Shown here one piece after another: positions 26,478-34,837 of a stretch of 64,000 nucleotides of DNA; position 1 is the stretch's first letter, and each line of letters opens with the position of its first letter. The translations under genes and the position numbers were made by a program. Under the pieces are notes generated by a model. That model ran no database searches. It was not told the origin of the DNA and saw only the letters and a list, made by a program, of their open reading frames with translations. Origin of the DNA: Lachnospiraceae bacterium UBA2864 (GTDB taxonomy: Bacteria > Bacillota > Clostridia > Lachnospirales > Lachnospiraceae); NCBI GenBank assembly GCA_002350525.1, contig DEFA01000022.1:71684-135683 (forward strand), read 5' to 3'.

Positions 26478-27029
26478 ATGAAGGAATATATTTTATTGCT
26501 GCCGATCATCTTTATCGTTCATGATATGGAAGAGGTTGTCGGATTCGGACGTTTTTTCAGAGATAATCCGTCTCTGTTTGAAAAATATCCGAATATTACT
26601 AAGGCATACAGAGGCTTTACTACAGAAGGCTTTGCGGCTGCGGTTTATGAGGAGTTTATTCCGTTCTTCGGAGTTAGCCTGACAGCGTATTTCTACCCAT
26701 GCAGATTCCTTTATGCATTATGGTTTGGACTGTTTATATCACTGACAGCACATTTCTTTATACATATCGGCCAAGCGATATATCTGAAGAAGTATATCCC
26801 GAGCTTCGCAACAAGTGTCATAGGTCTGCCGGTGAGTATTTTGATCCTGATAAAATGCACGGCTTATATCTCCTTTAATTTAGTGTCGATTCTTATTATG
26901 GCGGAGGGAATAATCTTTATGATAGTCAATCTGAAGATAGCGCACATACTTATGCATAGAGTGAACAAAGCTGTAATGATGAATAAGAACAGAAGAAACG
27001 ATAATGGGATTTGTCTGAAAGAGGTGTGA
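26478..27029 (+). CDS. HXXEE domain membrane protein
   Basis: This 183-residue membrane protein has about five helices and carries HDMEE at residues 15-19. Further polar intramembrane residues follow in YEEFIPFF and HFFIHIGQ, as expected for the HXXEE family, possible metal-dependent membrane enzymes of unknown function. The start at 26478 follows GGAGGGTGCT; the earlier ATG at 26466 overlaps that ribosome site and is not used. It lies divergent from a TetR gene, so it is probably the repressed target. A decayed flavoprotein gene follows after 1 base. Confidence 0.85.
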   Translation: MKEYILLLPIIFIVHDMEEVVGFGRFFRDNPSLFEKYPNITKAYRGFTTEGFAAAVYEEFIPFFGVSLTAYFYPCRFLYALWFGLFISLTAHFFIHIGQAIYLKKYIPSFATSVIGLPVSILILIKCTAYISFNLVSILIMAEGIIFMIVNLKIAHILMHRVNKAVMMNKNRRNDNGICLKEV

Positions 27030-27030
27030 T

Positions 27031-27640
27031 ATGAGGATTATCATTATAAACGGAAGTCGGATTCTATAATCTGAGTGAGATGGAGATGTCACATTGCCTT
27101 GGATGTTGTTCCTGTTATAAAACAGGGCATTGCTGCATCCGGGATGATGCTGAAAAACTTTCGGAAGAGATAGCGGAAGCTGACGGAGTGATTCTCGGTT
27201 CGCCTACATATGCAAGTAATGTATCGGGGCTTATGAAAGACTTTATCGACAGAGGGCATTTTGTTATAGAGCAGCTGCTGCACGGGAAGTACTGTGTTAT
27301 AGTTGCAACCGGGGAAAACTACGGTAACGGAGATGCGGCTAAGGTCCTGAAGAATCTGGTTATATATTCGGGCGGAAGACTCAGTGGAAGTATAGGTTTT
27401 AATTCACCGTTTAATGGTGAGGATTTCGAAAAGGAAAAGCTATACGGAAGATGCCGCAGGGCTGCACACAGAATGATTAAAGCCATGCGCGGAAAGAAGA
27501 TTTATCCGATTCAGAGTATGATACATTTCATAGTATAAAATCTGGGTATCAGACCGTTTGTAAAGAGAAAGGGAAAGCTATATCAGGGTGTTACCGATAA
27601 GTGGGAAGCACTCGGGATATCAGAAAAAGCAGGCTGTTGA
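27031..27640 (+). pseudogene. decayed NADPH-dependent FMN reductase/flavodoxin-family gene
   Basis: The gene starts with MRIIIINGSR, the phosphate-loop start of this family, then stops after 12 codons. From 27062 in another frame FYNLSEMEM, CLGCCSCYKTGHC and GVILGSPTYASNVSGLMKDF continue a typical iron-sulfur flavoprotein/FMN reductase. About 25-30 residues between the two parts are missing, consistent with an internal deletion plus frameshift. A further in-frame TAA at 27536-27538 interrupts the C-terminus; the reading frame continues as NLGIRPFVKRKGK to a TGA at 27640, which again looks like family sequence. Two independent lesions argue for a true pseudogene. It sits 1 base after the HXXEE gene and was probably regulated with it. 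Confidence 0.85.
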
Positions 27641-27653
27641 CGGCCTGCTTTTT
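27624..27653 (+). terminator. intrinsic terminator
   Basis: AAAAAGCAGGC (27624-27634) and GCCTGCTTTTT (27643-27653) form an 11-bp perfect stem with an 8-base loop ending in a T-run. The stem overlaps the end of the decayed flavoprotein frame. Confidence 0.92.
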
Positions 27654-27671
27654 CGTTGACCACAAAAGAGC

Positions 27672-27711
27672 TTGACATATTATCATTTTGATATTATGAT
27701 ATTATCATAAT
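27672..27711 (+). promoter_or_regulatory. consensus promoter overlapped by a 19-bp palindrome
   Basis: TTGACA (27672-27677), a 17-base spacer and TATGAT (27695-27700) form a near-ideal promoter. ATTATGATATTATCATAAT at 27693-27711 is a perfect 9-1-9 palindrome covering the -10 box and start site, and a further ATATTATCAT copy lies in the spacer. This is a strong candidate operator; the regulator is unknown. Confidence 0.75.
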
Positions 27712-27736
27712 GATTATTTTAGGGAGAGGGGTAATA

Positions 27737-28870
27737 ATGGATAAACCTTCCGGAAAAAAGAAAATAAAGCTGATTGTTACAATCGTTATATTAATTGCAG
27801 TCATAGCACCGTTTTGTCCGTATCTGTGGATGAGATTCAATGTGCTTCGGAATATGAAAAGGATATATAAGAACGCGAAATTCGTTCATTTCAGCTGTGA
27901 CAGAAAGCCTATACCCGAGAATCATTTGGATAGTTATATATGGTATGGTGGTGAACAGCCGGAAGGACCGCTCTATGCATTTACTATAGAAGACGCTGAA
28001 GGAAATAACGGTTGGGGATATGCCCGAAAAGACGGAACGGTTGTAATGGATAATTACTCGGGCAAATATTATCTTCAGGATACGATAGATTATTTTGAAA
28101 GAGTGGTAGATTTTAAGACTAATTTCCCGGAGATTGAATGTACGCCGATACATGTCAGTCCTGAAAATACAAGACGCCTGGTGTATACGGAGGATTGTGC
28201 GACTTTTGAAGGATATCTGAAGGCAAGGCTGGTGGGTTCTATGTCTCATACCGGGCATGGTTTCTCCGGAATCGGTGTCGGACTGAATACGGATGATTAT
28301 CAATATGTATATGATATCAATCAGATCCTGAGACAGGCGGATTTTGAAGTATGTGTGGAATACATGACTACAGATGAGACTGTAACAGACGAAGACTTAA
28401 AGGGCGTCGGTAGAGAATTGGGGGATTATTATCCCTTTGGAGCTGAGCGATATGATACGGCTATACTCGGAGATAAGAGTCAGTATGACAGATTGAAAGA
28501 AAGCGATAAACAGATGTTTGTAATCGATATTACAAATAAGGGGATATTGTCACAAAGTTATATATTATATTATGACGGAAGTATAATGAAAAAAGATTAT
28601 GGAGACGGTTCCGAGAATAAAAGAGAAATATCTGATGATGACTATGCGGAGATTTACAGATTTGCGTCTGGGATTCATTATGATACCAATAGAACAACTA
28701 TTACTTCCGGAAATGAGGACAGTGGCAGACATATTAAAGTTACACTATATTCTTACTGGACCAGAAACGACGGAAAAGAGATGCATTATGAAGATGTGCT
28801 TTACAGTGTAGATGAACCTGATGAGAATCTCAGTCCTATCATGGATTTGATGGATGGGTATTTTGAATAA
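27737..28870 (+). CDS. membrane-anchored exported protein of unknown function
   Basis: I do not recognise this 377-residue protein. It begins with a basic stretch and one hydrophobic helix (about residues 10-27, LIVTIVILIAVIAPF), so it is probably anchored in the membrane with a large outer domain. No lipobox or anchor motif is seen. The start at 27737 has AGGGAGAGGGG 8-18 bases upstream; the longer frame from 27710 starts inside the ribosome site. It is preceded by a strong regulated promoter and followed by two lipoproteins and a small membrane protein, likely one functional set. Confidence 0.75.
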   Translation: MDKPSGKKKIKLIVTIVILIAVIAPFCPYLWMRFNVLRNMKRIYKNAKFVHFSCDRKPIPENHLDSYIWYGGEQPEGPLYAFTIEDAEGNNGWGYARKDGTVVMDNYSGKYYLQDTIDYFERVVDFKTNFPEIECTPIHVSPENTRRLVYTEDCATFEGYLKARLVGSMSHTGHGFSGIGVGLNTDDYQYVYDINQILRQADFEVCVEYMTTDETVTDEDLKGVGRELGDYYPFGAERYDTAILGDKSQYDRLKESDKQMFVIDITNKGILSQSYILYYDGSIMKKDYGDGSENKREISDDDYAEIYRFASGIHYDTNRTTITSGNEDSGRHIKVTLYSYWTRNDGKEMHYEDVLYSVDEPDENLSPIMDLMDGYFE

Positions 28871-28927
28871 AAGTATTTTTACGAATAGCCGAGTAGTTCA
28901 CTTGTATTGAAATCGGGGGTGTTTGAA

Positions 28928-30070
28928 ATGAAGAAGATAAGGCTATGCATTTTAATGATATTGATGCTCTCCGTAGCGGGCTGTGGAACAAAGAAAGTGA
29001 CAGTTACTGCAACTGCACAGAGTACAGAATCTGATACGGAGGAAACTTCCGATATTCAGCTGGAAAGGCTCGATATACTTTCCGGCGAAAGGAATCCGAA
29101 TGGTATATGGGATATCTGCTGGCCGAATTACTATTATCAGGAAAATGAGATAATCCAATTCCCGGAATCGGTTTCTGTAAGTGAAGAAGACAGAGACATA
29201 CTTCTTAAGTTTTATAAAGAGAATGAGAATAACTACATAAAGGGCAAGGAGTTTCTGTGCTCCATCAGATTTGGAATTTTGGAGGGGAATACATCTTCAG
29301 GTAAGATGATTTATATATATGATGAATATCCTGAAGACTTCGATAAGGTTGTGGACGCAATTAACAGAATTTGCGGCGGAGACAAAGAATATCTTTCTAT
29401 GACGGGGAATATACAGGAGATAACACCGGAATATTTTACCCTTCTTACCGGGATAGATGATGACAAAGTTAAGGGCGGAACCGTACAGGAAGTAATAGAT
29501 CATCTGAACATTCAGAATATTTCCGATATTCAGCGGTTTAAAAAGAATTGGGTAATAGATGACGTAGTTGCTAATTACTCACTGTGCAGATATCTGCCGT
29601 ATGAGATTAAGCAGGCTCCCAGTACAGACGCGGAGTGTAAGGAATATGCGGAAAAGCTGGCAAAGTCTATGGGAGCAACGGGCAAGGTGACAAAAGTTTA
29701 TTCCGAGCATATTTCCGGACATGAATGGTATAAGATATATTATAAAAATCAGTTTATCCGTGTATACAGATCCGAACTGGTGGTGGATGATATCCATGCA
29801 TATGACGGATTGATAGACAGCACTTATAACAGCCTTTCTCTTGAGGAGGATACTTCAGATGAAACTAATCCTCTTTCCAGTCATCTTCTTTTTGATTTTG
29901 TATACAGTAATGATTCTAAATTTATTGTAGCTGTGGATTTCTGTGAGAACTTAGAAAGAACGAAGGACTACTTCTATGAGGTTGCACAGGCTGTTGAAAT
30001 GTTTGAAAAAGGAGCAGATGCATCGGCTACAGATGCCGCATCAGCATCAGATGCGAGTGAGGGAGAATAA
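28928..30070 (+). CDS. putative lipoprotein of unknown function
   Basis: This 380-residue protein has a lipoprotein signal peptide (MKKIRLCILMILMLSVAGC, lipidated Cys19) and a Thr/Ser/Glu-rich linker. The C-terminal end is low-complexity Ala/Ser/Asp. The body shows no family I can name. The start at 28928 follows GGGGGTGTTTGAA. It lies 57 bases after the membrane-anchored protein and directly before another lipoprotein, suggesting an exported complex or a set of related sensors. Confidence 0.78.
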   Translation: MKKIRLCILMILMLSVAGCGTKKVTVTATAQSTESDTEETSDIQLERLDILSGERNPNGIWDICWPNYYYQENEIIQFPESVSVSEEDRDILLKFYKENENNYIKGKEFLCSIRFGILEGNTSSGKMIYIYDEYPEDFDKVVDAINRICGGDKEYLSMTGNIQEITPEYFTLLTGIDDDKVKGGTVQEVIDHLNIQNISDIQRFKKNWVIDDVVANYSLCRYLPYEIKQAPSTDAECKEYAEKLAKSMGATGKVTKVYSEHISGHEWYKIYYKNQFIRVYRSELVVDDIHAYDGLIDSTYNSLSLEEDTSDETNPLSSHLLFDFVYSNDSKFIVAVDFCENLERTKDYFYEVAQAVEMFEKGADASATDAASASDASEGE

Positions 30071-30071
30071 T

Positions 30072-30998
30072 ATGAGAAGATTAAGAAAATATACTATAGC
30101 GGGACTCATACTGGGAATGGCTTTCTCTATGTCAGCCTGTGGTGATGCAGGAAGTAAGAATGCGGGAGCGGCAACGGAAGCAGTTACGGAAGCACCTAAG
30201 GAGATCGTTGATTCGGAGCTTTATGATTCATTTATTAATAACGAGGCAAAGGCATTATTCAGAAGTAAAACGGGAATCAGAACAGCAATGATGTTTAATA
30301 TCGGCGCGGCGCTTGAGGAGGGTGAATCATATACCATTAAGCAGATCGTCTTCCTGCTACAGAGCAAAGGCAATATACCGAAAAGTGCAGAACCTGATAT
30401 AACATATGACAGGATTGATTGCGGCAGCGACGGTGTTCAGGAGCTTTTAGTTAAATTCTCCTTAGGAAATACTGAGATGGACATGATAATAAAAGATATA
30501 GACGGAGAATTGGTTATCTGTTATGCGGAGGAGTGTAATTTCAGTAAGGATCTTCCTCAGGGTTATTTTGAATTTACGCTTAATCCCGATGGTACATCCG
30601 AAAGATTTTTCTTCTCTAAAGGCAGAACAGAAATGGAAGAGTATTCTTATGTGGACGGAAACGGGGATTATCATCTGTATTATGGTTTAGAGAAAACGAC
30701 AAGATTCGTTATGGATTATACAGTAGAGACGGGAGGCAAGAAGGTAAAGGTGTGGCCCGATGGCCTTGACGGTGAACATATAGTCCTCTATGATTACTAT
30801 TTCTCGGACGATGAGCATTTTATTTCATATGAAGTGATCGATGATAACGGAAATGAAATAACAACGGATAAGGATTACGATGATTCAAATGAAGTTGTGA
30901 AGCGATTTGCCGATGAGGGTGTTAAAATCTATTCCGAGAAGGAAATAGAGAAGCTTCTGAAGGGCAAAGCTGAGGAGATAGGTTATCCTGAAAAGTAA
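30072..30998 (+). CDS. putative lipoprotein of unknown function
   Basis: This 308-residue protein has a signal peptide ending in the lipobox MSAC (lipidated Cys23), followed by an Ala/Thr/Glu linker (ATEAVTEAPKE). The body is mixed alpha/beta with many acidic and aromatic residues, and family membership is not recognised. The start at 30072 lies 1 base after the previous stop, with GAGGGAGAATAAT upstream. A longer frame running back to 29976 lies inside the previous gene and is rejected. It is co-transcribed with the preceding lipoprotein. Confidence 0.78.
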   Translation: MRRLRKYTIAGLILGMAFSMSACGDAGSKNAGAATEAVTEAPKEIVDSELYDSFINNEAKALFRSKTGIRTAMMFNIGAALEEGESYTIKQIVFLLQSKGNIPKSAEPDITYDRIDCGSDGVQELLVKFSLGNTEMDMIIKDIDGELVICYAEECNFSKDLPQGYFEFTLNPDGTSERFFFSKGRTEMEEYSYVDGNGDYHLYYGLEKTTRFVMDYTVETGGKKVKVWPDGLDGEHIVLYDYYFSDDEHFISYEVIDDNGNEITTDKDYDDSNEVVKRFADEGVKIYSEKEIEKLLKGKAEEIGYPEK

Positions 30999-31009
30999 GG
31001 AGATATTAA

Positions 31010-31429
31010 ATGGAAAGAAGACAAATACAGGCTGTTATCGCACTTATATTCGAGTTGGGACTCGCTATAACGATAATAGCTTTAAAGTTTATATATTATA
31101 TTACACAGTATCAGCGGGAGTATTTTCATACTTTCGCGGGTTTTGCAGTGTGGACACTTATAAGTATTGTCATATCTATTGTCCCGCTGATGTTTCTCAT
31201 AAAAGCAAGCGTGGAAGTAATAACGAGGAATGAGATATATGAGAATTATGCCGTTGAACTGGCACAGTTTATCGCGTGGGCAGTGCTTAATGTATTCTTA
31301 GAAGTGGCTTCTGTTCTGGGTGCGGGGATGAACTTAGACGAATCCTGGATGAATATAGCCATGAAGATGGTTGTAATACAGCTTCTGACTTTTATTCCGT
31401 TTATCTTGATGAAGTTAACAAAGAAGTAA
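31010..31429 (+). CDS. small integral membrane protein of unknown function
   Basis: This 139-residue protein has four hydrophobic segments (about residues 8-30, 45-68, 85-105 and 117-136) with short polar loops. No family is recognised. It starts 11 bases after the preceding lipoprotein with AAGGAGATATTAA as ribosome site, so it belongs to the same operon of exported or membrane proteins. Confidence 0.75.
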   Translation: MERRQIQAVIALIFELGLAITIIALKFIYYITQYQREYFHTFAGFAVWTLISIVISIVPLMFLIKASVEVITRNEIYENYAVELAQFIAWAVLNVFLEVASVLGAGMNLDESWMNIAMKMVVIQLLTFIPFILMKLTKK

Positions 31430-31503
31430 AAGTATCAGATCATTGATTCACAAGGATACAGATTGGGCAGCATGAATACAACGCTTAATAATAAGGAGAG
31501 ATG

Positions 31504-32055
31504 ATGAAGATATGTGTTTTATTTCCGGGAATCGGTTATACGACAGAGATGCCGCTTATGTACTATTCCGGTAAGATGACTATGGGACTCGGATATGAGC
31601 TTGTGAGACTGAAATATCATGACCTTCCGAGTGGTGTTAAGGGTAATAAAGAGAAGATGAAGGAAGCCTTTGATATAGCCTTCAAACAGTCGTTGGAGCA
31701 GCTCGGTGAGGTTGACTGGAACAGCTATGAGGAAGTACTGTTTATCGGAAAGAGTATCGGTACTGCAATAGCGGCCTGCTGCGGGCAGAAGCTGGGAATT
31801 AATATAAAATATGTATTGCTGACCCCGCTTGAAGAAACATTTCTGTTTACGGAGAAGGCATCGGGAATTGCCTTCCACGGTAATTCGGATCCGTGGGCAG
31901 AAACAGATACGATAATACAAAAATGTGAGGAATATGAGATCCCGCTTTATATCTATGAAAATGCGAATCATTCACTTGAAACGGGAAATATCTTAAAAGA
32001 TATAGAATCGGCTCATGATGTGATGCAGAAAGTATATTCTTATATAACAGAATAA
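31504..32055 (+). CDS. alpha/beta-hydrolase family protein
   Basis: This protein of about 183 residues has an alpha/beta-hydrolase-like pattern: LFPGIGYTTEMPLMYYSGK near the start, a nucleophile elbow VLFIGKSIGTAIA (Ser in GKSIGT), an acidic residue in HGNSDPWAE and a histidine in ENANHSLETG, together a plausible Ser-Asp-His triad. The protein is short for the fold and lacks a clear cap. The substrate is unknown. The ATG at 31504 is favoured over 31501 by spacing from AAGGAGAG. A Nudix gene follows. Confidence 0.83.
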   Translation: MKICVLFPGIGYTTEMPLMYYSGKMTMGLGYELVRLKYHDLPSGVKGNKEKMKEAFDIAFKQSLEQLGEVDWNSYEEVLFIGKSIGTAIAACCGQKLGINIKYVLLTPLEETFLFTEKASGIAFHGNSDPWAETDTIIQKCEEYEIPLYIYENANHSLETGNILKDIESAHDVMQKVYSYITE

Positions 32056-32076
32056 TAGAATTAATGAGGAGATATG

Positions 32077-32565
32077 ATGGAACTGGACTGCGGATTTACG
32101 AAAGAGAATAAATGGTTCAGATACCGGGCGGCAGCTATTATTGTAGAGGACGGTTATGCACTTTTTGCAGGAAATGAGAAGGATGATTATTTCTATTCAA
32201 TCGGCGGCGGAGTGCATGTGGGCGAGACCTCCGAGGATGCGGTCATAAGAGAAGTTTTCGAAGAAACCGGAGTTCGTTATGAGATAGATCACCTTGCTGT
32301 AATACATGAAAACTTCTTCAATGAAAGTACAAGCGACGCTGTCAGCGGACTGGATTGTCATGAGATATCCTTTTATTATCTTATGAAACCCAGAGGAACA
32401 AGAGAATTAAGCAGTAACAGTTTTACGCAGGGGGTTAAAGAAAGCATGCATTGGATCAAGATAGATGATCTGGATAAATATAAAGCATTTCCGACATTTC
32501 TCAAAGATTTTCTGAGCAGTAAGCATGAGGGAATCGAACATATAGTTACTGATGAGAGAATATAA
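32077..32565 (+). CDS. Nudix hydrolase
   Basis: This protein of about 162 residues contains the Nudix box GGGVHVGETSEDAVIREV followed by FEETGV, matching GX5EX7REUXEEXGU. It hydrolyses a nucleoside diphosphate-linked substrate; the specific substrate is unknown. GAGGAG lies 5 bases before the ATG at 32077; an ATG at 32074 is also possible. It probably forms a short operon with the alpha/beta hydrolase. Confidence 0.92.
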   Translation: MELDCGFTKENKWFRYRAAAIIVEDGYALFAGNEKDDYFYSIGGGVHVGETSEDAVIREVFEETGVRYEIDHLAVIHENFFNESTSDAVSGLDCHEISFYYLMKPRGTRELSSNSFTQGVKESMHWIKIDDLDKYKAFPTFLKDFLSSKHEGIEHIVTDERI

Positions 32566-32605
32566 GAAACTGTATTTCGAATTTTGAAAGAAAATTGTTA
32601 CATAC

Positions 32606-32679
32606 TAAATTACACACATTTGTAAGATTGTGTATTTTTCTTGGGAGATATTTACTCAAGAAAATAAATAAAGTATCAT
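32606..32679 (+). promoter_or_regulatory. promoter/operator region of the glycosyltransferase gene (element copy 2)
   Basis: This is a near copy of the element at 26363. TACACA (32611-32616) and TGTGTA (32629-32634) are again 12 bases apart, then TTTACT (32651-32656), a 17-base spacer and TATCAT (32674-32679). The two elements match over about 52 bases with few changes. Confidence 0.72.
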
Positions 32680-32713
32680 TATGATTATCAGAAAAGCGGA
32701 AGGTGTCAGGCAT

Positions 32714-33448
32714 ATGAAGATACATATTTCGGTCGTAATACCGGCTCATAATGAAGAGAAGTATATAAAGAGATGTATAGATTCCGTAAAAGCTGCAGAT
32801 TCGGTTTTCCCGGGAAATACTGAGATTATTGTGGTATGTAACAGATGTACGGATGCTACCGAGAGTATTGCAAGGGAAAACGGTGCAGTAACAGTGATTA
32901 ATGAGGACAGATGTATCGCAAAGGTTCGTAATGCCGGAATCGCTGTGGCCAAGGGGAAGATTATAGTCACAATAGATGCTGACAATCGAATGACTAAAAA
33001 CACTCTCCGCGAGATATATGCTTTACTTAAAAGCGGAAAATATATCGGAGGCGGTGCACCTATACGGTTTGAGAGGTATTCATTTCCTCTATGGTGCAAT
33101 GATATCCTATGCAGAGTTTCATTTAGGATCACCGGTCTTTACTGTGGTATATTCTGGGCTGAAAAGAAAACCTTCGAGGCTGTCGGAGGTTTTGTTGACA
33201 GGAAAGCTATGGAGGATGTGGCTACTGCAAAGCTTCTGAGAAAATACGGAAGAAAGCAGGGCAGGAAATATACAACTCTTCGACGAAACTATCTTATCAA
33301 TTCTACCAGGAAGTATGATGATCTTGGGGACTGGTTATATCTTAAGCTGATGATTAAGAATACAGGTTCGATTCTCAGGGCTGCTGTGGGAGATAAAACC
33401 GGGATAGAGAAAATGCTCGATGAACTATTTTATGATTATAATGACTAG
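32714..33448 (+). CDS. family 2 glycosyltransferase
   Basis: This 244-residue protein has a GT-A fold typical of GT2: SVVIPAHNEEKYIKRCIDSV at the start, the metal-binding DAD motif in VTIDADNRMTKN, and a later GGFVDRKAMEDVATAKLL acceptor-side motif. No transmembrane helices are evident, so it is likely cytosolic or peripheral. The acceptor is unknown. The start at 32714 is the first Met with a GGAAGGTG site; an earlier ATG at 32681 starts inside the leader. Its promoter is a copy of the TetR-linked element upstream of the HXXEE gene, which suggests co-regulation. Confidence 0.88.
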   Translation: MKIHISVVIPAHNEEKYIKRCIDSVKAADSVFPGNTEIIVVCNRCTDATESIARENGAVTVINEDRCIAKVRNAGIAVAKGKIIVTIDADNRMTKNTLREIYALLKSGKYIGGGAPIRFERYSFPLWCNDILCRVSFRITGLYCGIFWAEKKTFEAVGGFVDRKAMEDVATAKLLRKYGRKQGRKYTTLRRNYLINSTRKYDDLGDWLYLKLMIKNTGSILRAAVGDKTGIEKMLDELFYDYND

Positions 33449-33537
33449 TTTATGGTGATTTAATATTTTGAAAATATAGTATTTGGGTTGGTTAATAGAA
33501 TCAGGCGGAAAAAATTCTATTATATTCTCAAAATTAG

Positions 33538-33594
33538 TAGACATATATTGCACGTAGTGGTGTAAAATTAGTTACAAAGTGCAATATATGTCTA
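33538..33594. repeat. 16-bp perfect inverted repeat with nested palindrome
   Basis: TAGACATATATTGCAC (33538-33553) and GTGCAATATATGTCTA (33579-33594) are exact inverted copies with a 25-base centre that itself contains TGTAA/TTACA. No T-run follows, so it is not a normal terminator. The rest of the 337-base gap 33449-33785 contains only one more small hairpin. Confidence 0.8.
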
Positions 33595-33706
33595 TTTAAA
33601 TTGACGATATTCGGGGAATAGAAATATGAATAGATTATCAGAGCTAAGGTAATAAATCATAGTAATTCTGAAGCCAAATGGACTAAGTGGTAGAATATAT
33701 AATAGA

Positions 33707-33736
33707 TACCCACAAAAAAGTGGGTAATTTTCTTTT
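33707..33736 (+). terminator. small hairpin terminator-like element
   Basis: TACCCAC (33707-33713) and GTGGGTA (33720-33726) form a 7-bp stem with an AAAAAA loop, followed by ATTTTCTTTT. It lies ahead of the isochorismatase-like gene and may end a short upstream transcript. Confidence 0.6.
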
Positions 33737-33785
33737 CGGATATAATACGTTACTATCTCGGTAAGATAATCCACGGGAGGTAACG

Positions 33786-34307
33786 ATGATGAAGAAAGAA
33801 GCTTTGCTGCTTATTGATATCCAGAATATTTATTTTACTCCGGGACCGATGCTGCTCCGTAAACCGAAGGATGCGGCAGCAAATGCCGCAAAAATGCTGG
33901 AGAGATTCAGGAGTGAAAAGAAGCCGGTTATACATATTCAGCATAATTTTAAACTGTTATCGGGGATTCATAATCTTGTGAAACCGATTGAAGGTGAAAG
34001 AGTAATTCAAAAGGAATATCCGAGTTCGTTTCTCGGAACAGAGCTGCGAGAGTATTTACAGGAGCTGGAAATTACTGATATAGTAGTTGCGGGAATGATG
34101 TCACATATGTGTGTGGATACTACTGTAAGGGCTTGTCAGGACTACGGTTACAATGTTACTTTAATAGATGATGCCTGTACTACAATGGCATTAAAACATG
34201 ATGGAAAGAAGATAGATGCTGAGACGGTACATGCCGTATATATGGCATCACTTGCCGATGGATTTGCGAATGTGGTAAAGACAGATGAATTTCTGAGATT
34301 GCGATAA
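33786..34307 (+). CDS. isochorismatase-family cysteine hydrolase
   Basis: This 173-residue protein has the fold markers ALLLIDIQNIYF (catalytic Asp), a central Lys in VIQKEYPSSF, and VVAGMMSHMCVDTTVRAC with the catalytic Cys. Such enzymes hydrolyse isochorismate, nicotinamide or other amides; the conserved Cys supports an amidase type. The start has CGGGAGGTAACG upstream. An HxlR regulator follows on the same strand. A separate family member lies at 43369. Confidence 0.9.
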   Translation: MMKKEALLLIDIQNIYFTPGPMLLRKPKDAAANAAKMLERFRSEKKPVIHIQHNFKLLSGIHNLVKPIEGERVIQKEYPSSFLGTELREYLQELEITDIVVAGMMSHMCVDTTVRACQDYGYNVTLIDDACTTMALKHDGKKIDAETVHAVYMASLADGFANVVKTDEFLRLR

Positions 34308-34419
34308 TGTGTCACTCCCATCGCAAACGTGAGATATTATGCATATGTAGTATTACTGTAAACGCAAGATTTCAATTGTGCGGAAATTAATACTATGGAA
34401 TAAATCAGGATGAAAAAAT

Positions 34420-34833
34420 ATGAAGATAAGGGATGACTATACCTGCCCGCTTGAAATAGTTCATGACATTATAAAAGGTAAATGGAAAACTATAATCTTA
34501 TATCAGATGAAAGACGGTCCGAAGGGGCTTGCTGAGCTTGAACGTGAGATAGAGGGTATCACGCAGAAGATGCTTCTTGAACAACTGAAAGAGCTTATTG
34601 AATTCGGACTTGTGGAAAAGAAATCTTTCGAAGGATATCCTCTACGCGTCGAATATTCGATTACGCCGAGACGAGGTCGAAAGATGATTGAAGCAATAAC
34701 TATCATGCAGATGGTGGGTGTGGATTATATGTTGGAAAAAGGAATGACAGATGCACTTATATCAAAAGGAATTCTGTCTGAAGATGAAGTATGTAAGTTA
34801 GCAGGTGAAAAGTGTGAAAGTTTAGGAGAGTAG
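34420..34833 (+). CDS. HxlR-family transcriptional regulator
   Basis: This 137-residue winged-helix protein has the family signature CPLEIVHDIIKGKWKTIIL, then AELEREIEGITQKMLLEQLK (recognition helix region) and YPLRVEYSITPRGR-like wing residues. The N-terminal Cys in YTCP is conserved in many members and may sense thiol or aldehyde stress. It lies after an isochorismatase-like gene and 4 bases before a response regulator, so it may control either. Confidence 0.92.
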   Translation: MKIRDDYTCPLEIVHDIIKGKWKTIILYQMKDGPKGLAELEREIEGITQKMLLEQLKELIEFGLVEKKSFEGYPLRVEYSITPRRGRKMIEAITIMQMVGVDYMLEKGMTDALISKGILSEDEVCKLAGEKCESLGE

Positions 34834-34837
34834 AAAT

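Noticed and set aside
33538..33594. Inverted repeat as terminal repeats of an insertion sequence
   Set aside because: Only 25 bases lie between the arms and no transposase or target-site duplication is visible.
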